Assembly (NCBI GenBank): GCA_964451415.1
Contig: CAYVHU010000003.1
Location: 124,001 to 188,000, forward strand
Length of the DNA: 64,000 nucleotides
Origin: CAYVHU01 sp964451415
Lineage (GTDB): Bacteria > Pseudomonadota > Alphaproteobacteria > Rhodospirillales > Magnetovibrionaceae
Reading direction: 5' to 3'
A model generated the notes under the pieces. That model saw only the letters and a list, made by a program, of their open reading frames with translations. It made no database searches and was not told the origin of the DNA. The translations under genes and the position numbers were made by a program. Positions within the stretch are counted from its first letter, which is position 1. Each line of letters begins with the position of its first letter. Of this stretch, positions 16,988 through 25,349 are shown one piece after another.

Positions 16988-17383
16988 TTGCATATTGGAA
17001 TACCCCTCCCCAAAATAGTGGTCTTCAGAAGTAGAATTTTCTCATAACGTAAACGCAGAAGATTCCCTATGAACACGCCTGCGGTAACACGGGCTGTGAC
17101 CATGGAGGTGGCCAGTGCTAAATATGTGGCGACACTAGCGGCGCCACGCCCGGTCCTCCGGGCGACAGACTTAGCGGCATAAAATAAACCAATGGAGCAA
17201 TCGGCCAGAAGACCCAGACTGTAGCTTAAACTGCCGCTGAATCTGTCCAGCGATTGGGGAGTAGCTCACAATTTTTTGGTGCGTTTCTTTTCGTTTTTCC
17301 TTGGCGGAAAGTTTGCAGGCGGCTATCGTCCGCTAAATATTTTTGTTTATTTGTTCTAGAGACCGAAGTTGAGGATCAAGATC
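16988..17383. other. Unexplained 396-base spacer upstream of ilvD with hairpins and a short open frame
   Basis: No recognised gene. Contents: a 7-bp hairpin CGCCCGG-TCCT-CCGGGCG around 17147-17164; a 37-codon plus-strand frame from ATG at 17069 to TAA near 17182 rich in Val, Ala and Thr; and, on the minus strand, an open frame of about 95 codons without an ATG near its start and with hydrophobic stretches. The last 60 bases before ilvD are T-rich and probably hold its promoter. Possibilities are an ilvD leader, a structured RNA, or a decayed mobile element; I cannot decide between them. Confidence 0.4.
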
Positions 17384-19237
17384 ATGCCCGAACTCCGCTC
17401 CCGAACTTCCACCCATGGCCGCAATATGGCCGGTGCACGCGGGTTGTGGCGCGCCACTGGAATGACGGATCAGGATTTTGGCAAGCCCATCGTTGCGGTG
17501 GTCAATTCGTTCACTCAGTTTGTGCCGGGGCATGTGCATTTGAAGGATTTGGGCCAATTGGTCGCCCGTGAGATCGAAAAGCACGGCGGCGTGGCCAAGG
17601 AATTCAACACCATCGCCATCGACGACGGCATCGCCATGGGGCACGATGGGATGCTGTATTCTCTGCCGTCGCGTGAGATCATTGCCGATAGCGTGGAATA
17701 TATGGTCAATGCGCACTGTGCCGACGCCATGGTGTGCATCTCCAATTGCGACAAGATCACGCCAGGTATGCTGATGGCGGCTATGCGTTTGAACATTCCG
17801 TGCGTGTTCGTCTCTGGCGGGCCGATGGAAGCGGGCAAGGTGAGCGTGGATGGCAAGGAGATCGCGGTCGATCTGATCGACGCCATGATTCAGGCCGCCG
17901 ACGCCAAGGTCAGCGATGACACGGTGCTGGATTTCGAGCGCGCCATTTGTCCCACCTGCGGGTCGTGTTCGGGCATGTTCACGGCGAATTCCATGAACTG
18001 TTTGGCGGAGGCTTTGGGTCTGGCGCTGCCCGGCAACGGCACTTTGCTGGCCACCCATGTGGCGCGCAAGGACTTGTTCGAGGAAGCCGGGCGCATCATT
18101 ATGGAAATCACAAGGCGCTATTACGACGATGGTGACGAAAGTGTCTTGCCGCGCAATCTGGGCGGGAAGAAGGCGTTTGAAAACGCCATGACGCTCGACA
18201 TTGCCATGGGCGGGTCCACCAATACGGTACTGCACATTCTCGCCATCGCCAATGAAGGCGATGTGGATTTCACCATGAAGGACATCGACCGGCTGAGCCG
18301 GAGGGTTCCGAATTTGGCCAAGGTGGCGCCTTCGACGCAACTTTACCACATGGAAGACGTGCACCGCGCGGGCGGCATCATGGCTATTTTGGCGGAATTG
18401 GATCGTGCCGGATTGATCCATGCGGACGTCGCCACCGTGCATTCGAAGACGTTGGCTGCGGCGCTGGAACATTGGGATGTGGTCACCACGGATGATGATC
18501 TGGTGAAGGCCTTTTACCGCGCCGCACCTGGCGGTGTGCCGAGCCAGCAGGCGTTCAGCCAGAACGCATCCTACACGACGTTGGATACCGATCGCGAACA
18601 CGGTTGCATTCGCGATCTGGCGCACGCCTATTCCACCGACGGCGGGCTGGCGGTGCTGTTTGGCAACATTGCGCAAAACGGCTGCATCGTGAAAACGGCG
18701 GGGGTGGATGCGTCCATTCTCACCTTTAACGGCATCGCGCGTATCTGTGAAAGCCAGGACGAAGCGGTAGAAAAAATCCTGAGCGGTGAGATCAAAGCCG
18801 GCGATGTGGTGGTGGTGCGTTACGAAGGCCCCAGGGGTGGTCCGGGAATGCAGGAAATGCTCTATCCTACCAGCTACATCAAATCCCAGGGCCTGGGCAA
18901 GGCGTGCGCGCTGGTTACGGACGGGCGTTTTTCCGGCGGCTCGTCGGGCCTCAGCATTGGCCATATCTCGCCCGAAGCCGCCGAGGGCGGCGCCATTGCC
19001 TTGGTGGAGGAAGGCGACCGCATCGAAATCGACATTCCGAAGCGCACCATCGACGTGGTCGTGACCGACGACGAACTGGACGCACGGCGCGAAGCCATGG
19101 CGGCAAAAGGTGCGGCGGCCTGGAAGCCCGCGAAGGCGCGGGCGCGCAAGGTTTCCAGCGCGTTGCGCGCCTATGCGGCCATGGCCACCAGCGCCGATAA
19201 AGGTGCGGTGCGCGATGTCTCGAAAATCGAGCGGTAG
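17384..19237 (+). CDS. ilvD: Dihydroxy-acid dehydratase
   Basis: Iron-sulfur dehydratase making 2-oxo acids for valine, isoleucine and coenzyme A synthesis, 617 residues. The start MPELRSRTSTHGRNMAGAR matches the E. coli-type N-terminus and has GAGGA 12 bases upstream. Cluster-binding residues are Cys122 (ISNCDKITPG) and the ICPTCGSCSGMF block (Cys189, 192, 195); the Mg-binding Asp81 lies in IDDGIAMGH. GRFSGGSSGLSIGHISPEAAEGG near the C-terminus is the dehydratase signature. It is monocistronic here, with a long leader spacer upstream. Confidence 0.97.
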   Translation: MPELRSRTSTHGRNMAGARGLWRATGMTDQDFGKPIVAVVNSFTQFVPGHVHLKDLGQLVAREIEKHGGVAKEFNTIAIDDGIAMGHDGMLYSLPSREIIADSVEYMVNAHCADAMVCISNCDKITPGMLMAAMRLNIPCVFVSGGPMEAGKVSVDGKEIAVDLIDAMIQAADAKVSDDTVLDFERAICPTCGSCSGMFTANSMNCLAEALGLALPGNGTLLATHVARKDLFEEAGRIIMEITRRYYDDGDESVLPRNLGGKKAFENAMTLDIAMGGSTNTVLHILAIANEGDVDFTMKDIDRLSRRVPNLAKVAPSTQLYHMEDVHRAGGIMAILAELDRAGLIHADVATVHSKTLAAALEHWDVVTTDDDLVKAFYRAAPGGVPSQQAFSQNASYTTLDTDREHGCIRDLAHAYSTDGGLAVLFGNIAQNGCIVKTAGVDASILTFNGIARICESQDEAVEKILSGEIKAGDVVVVRYEGPRGGPGMQEMLYPTSYIKSQGLGKACALVTDGRFSGGSSGLSIGHISPEAAEGGAIALVEEGDRIEIDIPKRTIDVVVTDDELDARREAMAAKGAAAWKPAKARARKVSSALRAYAAMATSADKGAVRDVSKIER

Positions 19238-19366
19238 CGTAAATTAGGAACGGCTATTGAATGCGCCCTCATTTCACACTAATTTGTGTGGTCATTAAAA
19301 CAGGGGTTGTTATTGGGGGCTCCCGAGTTGAGGTTGATGGGGGCGTGGCAAGTTTCGGGGGAGGAC

Positions 19367-20233
19367 ATGCCGATCATTGAAACAAAAAAGGAAGCCATTG
19401 CGTGGCGGAAGGAACTGGAAACGGGCGTAAGCTTCGTTGACAAGGATCACAAGATCTTGGTCAATCTTCTCAATCAGGCGTATGCCTGCATTAACCAAAG
19501 TGAAGAATCGACCGTTCTGGGCAGCATTCTGGACGCGCTTTTGGAATACACGGACTATCATTTTCTGCGTGAGGAACGCATGATGGCCTATGCCGGGTAT
19601 GCGGGTCTGGCAGAGCACAAGGCGTTTCACGATGAGCTCCGGCGCAAGGTGCAGGGATTTCGCGATTCCTACCACAACCGACCCGCCGACGTGGATACCC
19701 GTGAGGTGCACAAATTTTTGTTCTCATGGGTGGAAGATCACATCAAGGGGCACGACTTCGCTTATCGCAAAACATGCATGGACAATCCGGACGCCGTTGC
19801 GCAAGCGAGCCAGGGTTCTTTCTTTGGCGACCATACGCAGACGGGTTTAAACGCGTGGACGCAGGTCCGCGTGATGCTGGTGGACGACAATCCCAACATT
19901 CGTAAATTGATAAAAACGCTCCTCAAGGCGGCAGGGCTGCGCAGTGTCGAGGTCGTGGGAACGCCGCAAGACGGTCTGGCGCATCTGAGCCGGCGTCCTG
20001 TCGATGTGGTGCTGTGCGATTGGGTCATGGATGGCATGAACGGCACCGAATTTGCGCGTATTGTCGGGGATATGGCGCTGCCGACCCAGGTGATCATGAT
20101 GACGGGCTATTCTGCCGAGGCCTTACGCGAACGGGCCAGCGGCCTGAATATATTCGGTTTTTTGGAAAAGCCGGTGAAAGCGCGGCAAGTACTCGAAATG
20201 ATTTCCAAAGCCGCGTTGGGCAAAGTCGCCTGA
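19367..20233 (+). CDS. Hemerythrin - response regulator receiver fusion
   Basis: 288 residues. The ATG at 19367 is chosen because GGAGG lies 3-7 bases upstream. Residues about 15-137 form a bacteriohemerythrin with the full ligand set: H28, H65 and E69 (HFLRE), H84 and H88 (HKAFH), H125 and D130 (HIKGHD); it should bind a di-iron centre and O2. A linker of about 30 residues leads to a receiver domain (about 167-288) with D173-D174, phosphoacceptor D218 (LCDWVMDGM), T246 and K268 (EKPV), all intact. This suggests an oxygen- or redox-responsive signalling adaptor without a DNA-binding or enzymatic output domain. No kinase is adjacent. It converges with xth, with one base between them. Confidence 0.92.
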   Translation: MPIIETKKEAIAWRKELETGVSFVDKDHKILVNLLNQAYACINQSEESTVLGSILDALLEYTDYHFLREERMMAYAGYAGLAEHKAFHDELRRKVQGFRDSYHNRPADVDTREVHKFLFSWVEDHIKGHDFAYRKTCMDNPDAVAQASQGSFFGDHTQTGLNAWTQVRVMLVDDNPNIRKLIKTLLKAAGLRSVEVVGTPQDGLAHLSRRPVDVVLCDWVMDGMNGTEFARIVGDMALPTQVIMMTGYSAEALRERASGLNIFGFLEKPVKARQVLEMISKAALGKVA

Positions 20234-20234
20234 G

Positions 20235-21011
20235 TTACGGCGTTCTTTTCAGTTCACACCACACGGGCGTGTGGTCGGACGGTTTGTCCCAGCCGCGGGG
20301 CGTTTTGTCGATGTCGGCGGCCGTCAGTTGATCGACGGCTGCGGGGCTGAGAAGCAGGTGATCGATGCGGCAGCCCTCGTCTTTTTCCCACGCGCCCGCG
20401 CGGTAATCCCACCACGAATATTTTCCACCCTCGGCGTTCATCACGCGAAAGGCGTCGTACAGACCTAAGTTTTTGATGGCTCGCAAGGCGTTGCGGCTTT
20501 CGGGTCGGAATAGGGCGTCGTGTGTCCATTTGTCCGGCGCGTAGACGTCTTCGCGTTCGGGGATGACGTTGTAGTCGCCGCCCAGAACGAAGGCGTCTTC
20601 GGTTTTCAGCACGGCCTGTGCGTGGTCGTAAAGCCGGCGCATCCAGCGGATTTTGTAGTCGAATTTAGCGCCGGGCGCGGGATTGCCGTTGGGTAGATAG
20701 AGACACCCCACGCGGATGTCTTGCACGATGCCTTCGATGTAGCGCGCCTGTTCGTCGTCATCTTCACCGGGAAGTCGTGTGGCGGTGACTTCGATGGGGG
20801 TTTTGGACAAAATCGCGACGCCGTTGTAAGCTTTTTGCCCGGCTACCGCCGCTTCATAACCCGCCGCGCGCATTTCCATGAAGGGGAATTTGTCCTGCGC
20901 TCCCTTCAGTTCTTGCAACAAAACCACGTCGGGGTCGAATTCACCCAGCCAGCGGATCACATGATCAAGGCGGGCTTTTAGGGAATTGACGTTCCAGGAG
21001 GCGATTTTCAT
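20235..21011 (-). CDS. xth: Exodeoxyribonuclease III
   Basis: Mg-dependent AP endonuclease and 3'-5' exonuclease of base excision repair, 258 residues. MKIASWNVNSLKARL, LLQELKG, GGDYNVIPE, SWWDYRAGAW, CRIDHLLLSP and the terminal SDHTPVWCEL are the family motifs, with the catalytic Glu, Asp-x-Asn and SDH residues present. It lies 14 bases downstream of erpA on the same strand and probably shares its transcript. Confidence 0.95.
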   Translation of the reverse strand: MKIASWNVNSLKARLDHVIRWLGEFDPDVVLLQELKGAQDKFPFMEMRAAGYEAAVAGQKAYNGVAILSKTPIEVTATRLPGEDDDEQARYIEGIVQDIRVGCLYLPNGNPAPGAKFDYKIRWMRRLYDHAQAVLKTEDAFVLGGDYNVIPEREDVYAPDKWTHDALFRPESRNALRAIKNLGLYDAFRVMNAEGGKYSWWDYRAGAWEKDEGCRIDHLLLSPAAVDQLTAADIDKTPRGWDKPSDHTPVWCELKRTP

Positions 21012-21025
21012 CGTTTAAACGGCGC

Positions 21026-21421
21026 TCAAACGGAAAACGACGATCCGCAGCCGCACGTCGAGGTTGCGTTGGGGTTGTCCATGGAAAAATACGCGCCCAT
21101 CAGGTCTGTTTTGAAGTTCAAAACCGCGCCGCCGACGAAGGCAACGGAGGTTTCGTCCACTACCACCTTGACGCCGTCTTCTTCGAACACGAGGTCGTCT
21201 TCCTTGACTTCGTCGTCGAGGCTGAAGGTATACTGAAAGCCTGAACATCCGCCACCGCTGATGCCGATGCGCAGTTTCAGGGCCGGACGTCCCTCGCTTT
21301 CAATCAGTTGCTTGATGCGCGTGATGGCGCCTTCACCAATTTTCAGGCCGGCGCCAATTTTCAGGCCTTCACCAATTTTCAGGCCGGTTTGTGTTTCGGG
21401 TGTTTTTTGCGTGTCGGGCAT
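21026..21421 (-). CDS. erpA: Iron-sulfur cluster insertion protein ErpA with repetitive N-terminus
   Basis: A-type carrier that delivers Fe-S clusters to apoproteins, 131 residues. The core (about 35-131) has the three conserved cysteines in GGGCSGFQY and TCGCGSSFSV. The extra N-terminal part contains three tandem copies of GLKIG(E/A)G just before the first core helix (AITRIKQLIESEG), encoded by an 18-bp repeat. Typical ErpA proteins are about 110 residues and lack this. The window also encodes several Fe-S enzymes (IlvD, TtrB) that could be clients. It is divergent from dgt. Confidence 0.92.
   Translation of the reverse strand: MPDTQKTPETQTGLKIGEGLKIGAGLKIGEGAITRIKQLIESEGRPALKLRIGISGGGCSGFQYTFSLDDEVKEDDLVFEEDGVKVVVDETSVAFVGGAVLNFKTDLMGAYFSMDNPNATSTCGCGSSFSV
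21332..21385 (-). repeat. 18-bp tandem repeat, three units, inside erpA
   Basis: Three units of 18 bases (minus strand GGCCTGAAAATTGGTGAA or the GGCGCC variant) code GLKIGE-GLKIGA-GLKIGE. Units 1 and 3 are identical, unit 2 differs at three or four bases, consistent with recent slippage. Confidence 0.93.
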
Positions 21422-21543
21422 GACGCGTCCTCATCAAAAATGGCATTTTTCTAAATATAGTTCATTTGCACGTAAATGTAAGCGGAAGAGTGGTTCGTCG
21501 CCTGGGGCTTGCAGGCCGGGGGGGCAGCGGGTACGTTCCTGCC

Positions 21544-22731
21544 ATGGATGATTTAGCCCCCTATGCCTGTGACCCCAGCGAGACTCGCGGGCGGTTGCAT
21601 TGTGAGCCGGAAAGCGCCACGCGCAGCTGCTTTCAGCGCGACCGCGACCGCATCATTCACGCCGCCGCATTTCGCCGTTTGCAATATAAGACCCAGGTTT
21701 TCGTCAATCACGAAGGCGACTTTTTCCGCACCCGCCTGACCCATTCTCTTGAAGTTACACAGATTGCGCGTTCCATCGCCCAGAACTTGAAATTGAATCA
21801 GTATCTGGCCGAAACCCTGGCCCTGGCCCATGATTTGGGCCATACGCCCTTCGGTCATGCGGGAGAGGCTGCTCTTGAAGAGTTGATGAAACCCTTCGGC
21901 GGTTTTGATCACAACGCGCAATCGCTGCGCGTCGTGACCAAGCTGGAGCAGCGTTATGCCGATTTCGACGGCCTGAACCTGACCTGGGAAACCCTTGAAG
22001 GCGTGGTCAAGCATAACGGGCCGTTGATCGGGTTTGCAGATGCCAAGCCGTTGCCCTGGGCCATTTCGGAGTATGCCAAAGAACAGGATTTGGGGCTCGA
22101 TACCTATCCTTCCGCCGAGGCGCAGGTTGCCGCGGTTTCCGACGATGTGGCTTACAATAATCACGATATCGACGACGGCCTGCGGGCCGGGCTGTTCACG
22201 CTTGACGACATTCGCGAAGTGGATTTCGTCGGCAGCGCTCTCAAAGAGGTGGAAACGGCTTACCCCGATTTGGATTTTTCGCGCACCGTGTTTGAAGTCG
22301 TGCGGCGCACCATCGGTCTGATGGTCGAAGATATCCTGGCCGAGACGCGTATGCGACTGGCGTCCGCCGATTTTGAAAATGTTGATGAGGTTCGCAATTT
22401 CGGCAAACCTGTCGCGGCGTTTTCGGATGCCATGGCGAAAAACGACCGCGAATTGAAAGAGTTCTTGTTTCCCCACATGTACAGGCATTACAAGCTCAAT
22501 CGCATGACCTCTAAGGCCAAGCGCGTGGTGCGCGATTTGTTCACGCTGTTTTTGGCCGAGCCGGGAACCCTGCCCAGTGAATGGCAGGTGGGAACCGATG
22601 CTCCGGGAACGAAAAACACGGCGCGCAAGGTGGCGGACTACATTGCGGGCATGACCGATCGCCACGCTTTGGATGAACACAGGCGTTTGTTCGATTTGCA
22701 GGCGCGCACCAGTGATTTCACTTTAGGATAG
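21544..22731 (+). CDS. dgt: dGTPase-like HD-domain nucleotide triphosphohydrolase
   Basis: Removes triphosphate from dNTPs, 395 residues. The start MDDLAPYACDPSETRGR follows the common alphaproteobacterial N-terminus. HD metal-binding residues are H67 (RTRLTHSLEV) and H96-D97 followed by GHTPFGHAGE; RDRIIHAAAFRRLQYKTQVF is the family's opening block. The gene is 3 bases upstream of argS, a pairing common in alphaproteobacteria. The 122-base spacer to erpA contains both divergent promoters. Confidence 0.93.
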   Translation: MDDLAPYACDPSETRGRLHCEPESATRSCFQRDRDRIIHAAAFRRLQYKTQVFVNHEGDFFRTRLTHSLEVTQIARSIAQNLKLNQYLAETLALAHDLGHTPFGHAGEAALEELMKPFGGFDHNAQSLRVVTKLEQRYADFDGLNLTWETLEGVVKHNGPLIGFADAKPLPWAISEYAKEQDLGLDTYPSAEAQVAAVSDDVAYNNHDIDDGLRAGLFTLDDIREVDFVGSALKEVETAYPDLDFSRTVFEVVRRTIGLMVEDILAETRMRLASADFENVDEVRNFGKPVAAFSDAMAKNDRELKEFLFPHMYRHYKLNRMTSKAKRVVRDLFTLFLAEPGTLPSEWQVGTDAPGTKNTARKVADYIAGMTDRHALDEHRRLFDLQARTSDFTLG

Positions 22732-22734
22732 TTC

Positions 22735-24477
22735 ATGAATTTGTTTACGCATTTCCGCGCGGCCGTCGTGGGCCTGATCGAAGAGTTGATCGAAACGGGT
22801 GAGTTGCCCGAATCTCTGGACGTAAGCCGTGTTACGGTGGAGCCGCCACGCGATCCCGCCCACGGCGATATCACCACCAACGCGGCCATGGTTCTGGCCA
22901 AACCCGCGCGCAAAAGCCCGCGCGACATCGCGGCGCTGCTGGCGACGAAGGCCGAGGGTCTGGACGGGGTTGAGACGGTGGAGATTGCGGGGCCGGGGTT
23001 CCTCAACATGCGCTTGAGCGCCGATTTCTGGCGGGCGCGGCTGCGCGATATTCTGGCCGCCGGTGCGGCTTATGGCGACAGCACCTTAGGCGCCGCCCAA
23101 AAGGTCAATGTGGAATACGTCTCCGCCAACCCGACCGGGCCGATGCACGTGGGCCACGCACGCGGCGCGGTGTTCGGTGACGCCCTGGCGGCGTTGCTGG
23201 AAAAAGCGGGCTTTGACGTGACGCGTGAATACTACGTCAATGATGCTGGTGCGCAGGTGGACGTGTTGGCGCGTTCAAGCTACATGCGCTACCGTGAGGC
23301 CTTGGGCGAGGACATTGGGGCCATGCCCGAGGGCCTGTATCCGGGCGACTATCTGGTGGGCGTGGGCGCGGCGTTGGCGGCGCGCGACGGCGAGAAATGG
23401 TTGGCTCTGGATGAGGCTGAATGGCTGGAAACCTTCCGCGATTTTTCCATCGACGCCATGATGGCGATGATCAGGGACGATTTGGCGGCGATGGGCGTAA
23501 AGCATGACGTGTTTACCTCTGAGCGTGATCTGGTGCGTGGTGGCAAAGTCGATGAGGCGCTCAAATTTCTGACCGATCAGGGTTTGATTTATCAAGGTGT
23601 TCTGGAACCGCCCAAGGGCAAGTTGCCCGACGATTGGCAAGAACGCGAACAGATGCTGTTCAAGGCCAGCGATTTTGGCGACGACGTGGATCGTCCGGTG
23701 CAAAAATCCGATGGTTCGTGGACCTATTTCGCCACCGACATGGCGTATCATCTGGATAAATTCCGGCGTGGCTTCAAGGATATGATCGACGTGTGGGGCG
23801 CGGACCACGGCGGCTATGTGAAACGCATGCAAGCGGCGATCAAGGCCTTGAGCGCAGGCGAAGGCCGCCTCGATGTGAAGCTGTGCCAGATGGTGTCGCT
23901 CAGTGAAAACGGCGCGCCGGTGAAAATGTCCAAACGCGCAGGAACCTTCGTGAGCTTGCGCGATGTCGTCGATAAGGTCGGCAAGGACGTGGTGCGCTTT
24001 ATCATGCTGACGCGCAAAAATGATGCGGGGCTTGATTTCGATTTTGCCAAGGTGACGGAACACTCCCGGGACAACCCGGTCTTTTATGTGCAATATGCCC
24101 ACGCGCGGGTGCATTCGGTAATGCGCATGGCGCGTGAGGAATTCGGCGCTGAGTTTACCGTAGAGGGGGCGGATCTGGGTATGCTGGTGGACGCAGAGGA
24201 ATTGCGTTTGATCAAATTGCTGGCCCAATGGCCGCGTGTGGTGGAAAGCGCTGCACAAGCGCACGAACCGCACCGGGTGGCCTTTTATCTGAACGATGTG
24301 GCGGCGGCATTCCACGGTTTGTGGAATAAAGGCAACGACGATGCGGCGTTGCGTTTTATCGTTAAGGACGATCAGGCGCTGACGCGGGCACGTTTATGCC
24401 TGCTGCGCGCAACGGCGCACGTCGTCGCCTCGGGCCTTGCGGTGTTCGGCGTCACGCCGGTGGAAGAAATGCGTTAA
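22735..24477 (+). CDS. argS: Arginyl-tRNA synthetase
   Basis: Class I synthetase, 580 residues. N-terminal additional domain about 1-115; HIGH motif as HVGH (138-141) in VSANPTGPMHVGHARGA; KMSKR at about 397-401; C-terminal anticodon-binding domain with DNPVFYVQYAHARVHSVMR. It begins 3 bases after dgt and is followed 23 bases later by a SPOR-domain gene. Confidence 0.97.
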   Translation: MNLFTHFRAAVVGLIEELIETGELPESLDVSRVTVEPPRDPAHGDITTNAAMVLAKPARKSPRDIAALLATKAEGLDGVETVEIAGPGFLNMRLSADFWRARLRDILAAGAAYGDSTLGAAQKVNVEYVSANPTGPMHVGHARGAVFGDALAALLEKAGFDVTREYYVNDAGAQVDVLARSSYMRYREALGEDIGAMPEGLYPGDYLVGVGAALAARDGEKWLALDEAEWLETFRDFSIDAMMAMIRDDLAAMGVKHDVFTSERDLVRGGKVDEALKFLTDQGLIYQGVLEPPKGKLPDDWQEREQMLFKASDFGDDVDRPVQKSDGSWTYFATDMAYHLDKFRRGFKDMIDVWGADHGGYVKRMQAAIKALSAGEGRLDVKLCQMVSLSENGAPVKMSKRAGTFVSLRDVVDKVGKDVVRFIMLTRKNDAGLDFDFAKVTEHSRDNPVFYVQYAHARVHSVMRMAREEFGAEFTVEGADLGMLVDAEELRLIKLLAQWPRVVESAAQAHEPHRVAFYLNDVAAAFHGLWNKGNDDAALRFIVKDDQALTRARLCLLRATAHVVASGLAVFGVTPVEEMR

Positions 24478-24500
24478 CCTTTCTTGGGTATTTTGTGATC

Positions 24501-25349
24501 ATGACTGCGCACAGCGATTCCGACGAAGACGACATGCCTGATGCTTCGGAACTGTTGGATTTCGAACTCATCGCCAAAAGCCAACCGCAAAGGGGGCGGG
24601 GGCCGTGGTTGTGGGTTGTGTTGATTGTCGTGTTGGGTGGCGTGGGCGGGGGCGCATGGATGTTCCTGCGCGGCGCGGCGCCGACAACACGCAGCGCCGA
24701 AAGCGTGCCGATCATTCTTGCTCCCAAAGCGAAATTGAAGGTCCGTCCGGCGAACCCCGGCGGCATGAAGGTGCCTGATCGCGACAAACTTGTTTACGGG
24801 CGCATGACGGGCAAGGTCGAGGCGACGGGTGGGATCGAACATTTGTTGCCGCCGCCGGAAATGCCTTTGCAACCGCCGCAAAAAGCGCCCAAGGCTTCCG
24901 CTCGCACAACCGCAAAGGCAACCAAAACCGTTACGCCGCGCCCGGTGACGCACCCGCGCCCGGTGACGCACCCGCGCCCGGTGACGCACCCGCGCCCGGT
25001 GACGCGACCGCGTCCGGCGACGCGACCGCGTCCGGCGACGCCAAAGCCGAAAACAAAATTGCAGGCCCGGGGCAGCACCTCGTACAAGGCAAAGGCGGGC
25101 CAGGGATACTTAATTCAATTGTCCGCCGTACGCACCGAGCAGGCGGCCAAATTCGAATGGGCGCGGCTGGCCAAAAAACACGCTGATATTCTCGGCTCCG
25201 TGGAGGCGGTGATTCAACGCGCCAATCTCGGCACCAAGGGAATTTTCTATCGTGTGCGCGGCGGTTGGTTTGCCAATCGTGCGCAAGCCAAAGCCGTTTG
25301 CGACGAATTGCTGCGCCGTAACGTGGGGTGCATCATTGTCCGGCCTTAA
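24501..25349 (+). CDS. SPOR-domain membrane protein
   Basis: Inner-membrane protein predicted to bind denuded septal peptidoglycan, 282 residues from the ATG at 24501. The cytoplasmic N-terminus is acidic (residues 1-33), a single transmembrane helix lies at about 35-56 (PWLWVVLIVVLGGVGGGAWMF), a periplasmic linker includes six PRP(V/A)T(H/R/P) repeats (146-181), and a SPOR domain occupies about 200-282 (YLIQLSAVRTEQAAKFEWARL through CDELLRRNVGCIIVRP). Position between argS and nagZ fits the argS-SPOR-nagZ-scpAB-tat order of many alphaproteobacteria. Its last bases overlap the TTG start proposed for nagZ. Confidence 0.88.
   Translation: MTAHSDSDEDDMPDASELLDFELIAKSQPQRGRGPWLWVVLIVVLGGVGGGAWMFLRGAAPTTRSAESVPIILAPKAKLKVRPANPGGMKVPDRDKLVYGRMTGKVEATGGIEHLLPPPEMPLQPPQKAPKASARTTAKATKTVTPRPVTHPRPVTHPRPVTHPRPVTRPRPATRPRPATPKPKTKLQARGSTSYKAKAGQGYLIQLSAVRTEQAAKFEWARLAKKHADILGSVEAVIQRANLGTKGIFYRVRGGWFANRAQAKAVCDELLRRNVGCIIVRP
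24936..25043 (+). repeat. 18-bp tandem repeat, six units, in the SPOR gene linker
   Basis: Six contiguous 18-base units encode PRPVTH three times, then PRPVTR, PRPATR and PRPATP. The first three are nearly identical at DNA level, the later ones diverged, suggesting expansion from the 5' side. The product is a basic, proline-rich spacer between membrane and SPOR domain. Confidence 0.95.

Noticed and set aside
17333..18964. 543-codon open frame opposite ilvD
   Set aside because: Antisense to an unmistakable ilvD; composition (His/Arg/Gln rich) is typical of a shadow frame.
24936..25043. CRISPR-like appearance of the 18-bp direct repeats
   Set aside because: Units are contiguous with no spacers, in frame within a coding region.
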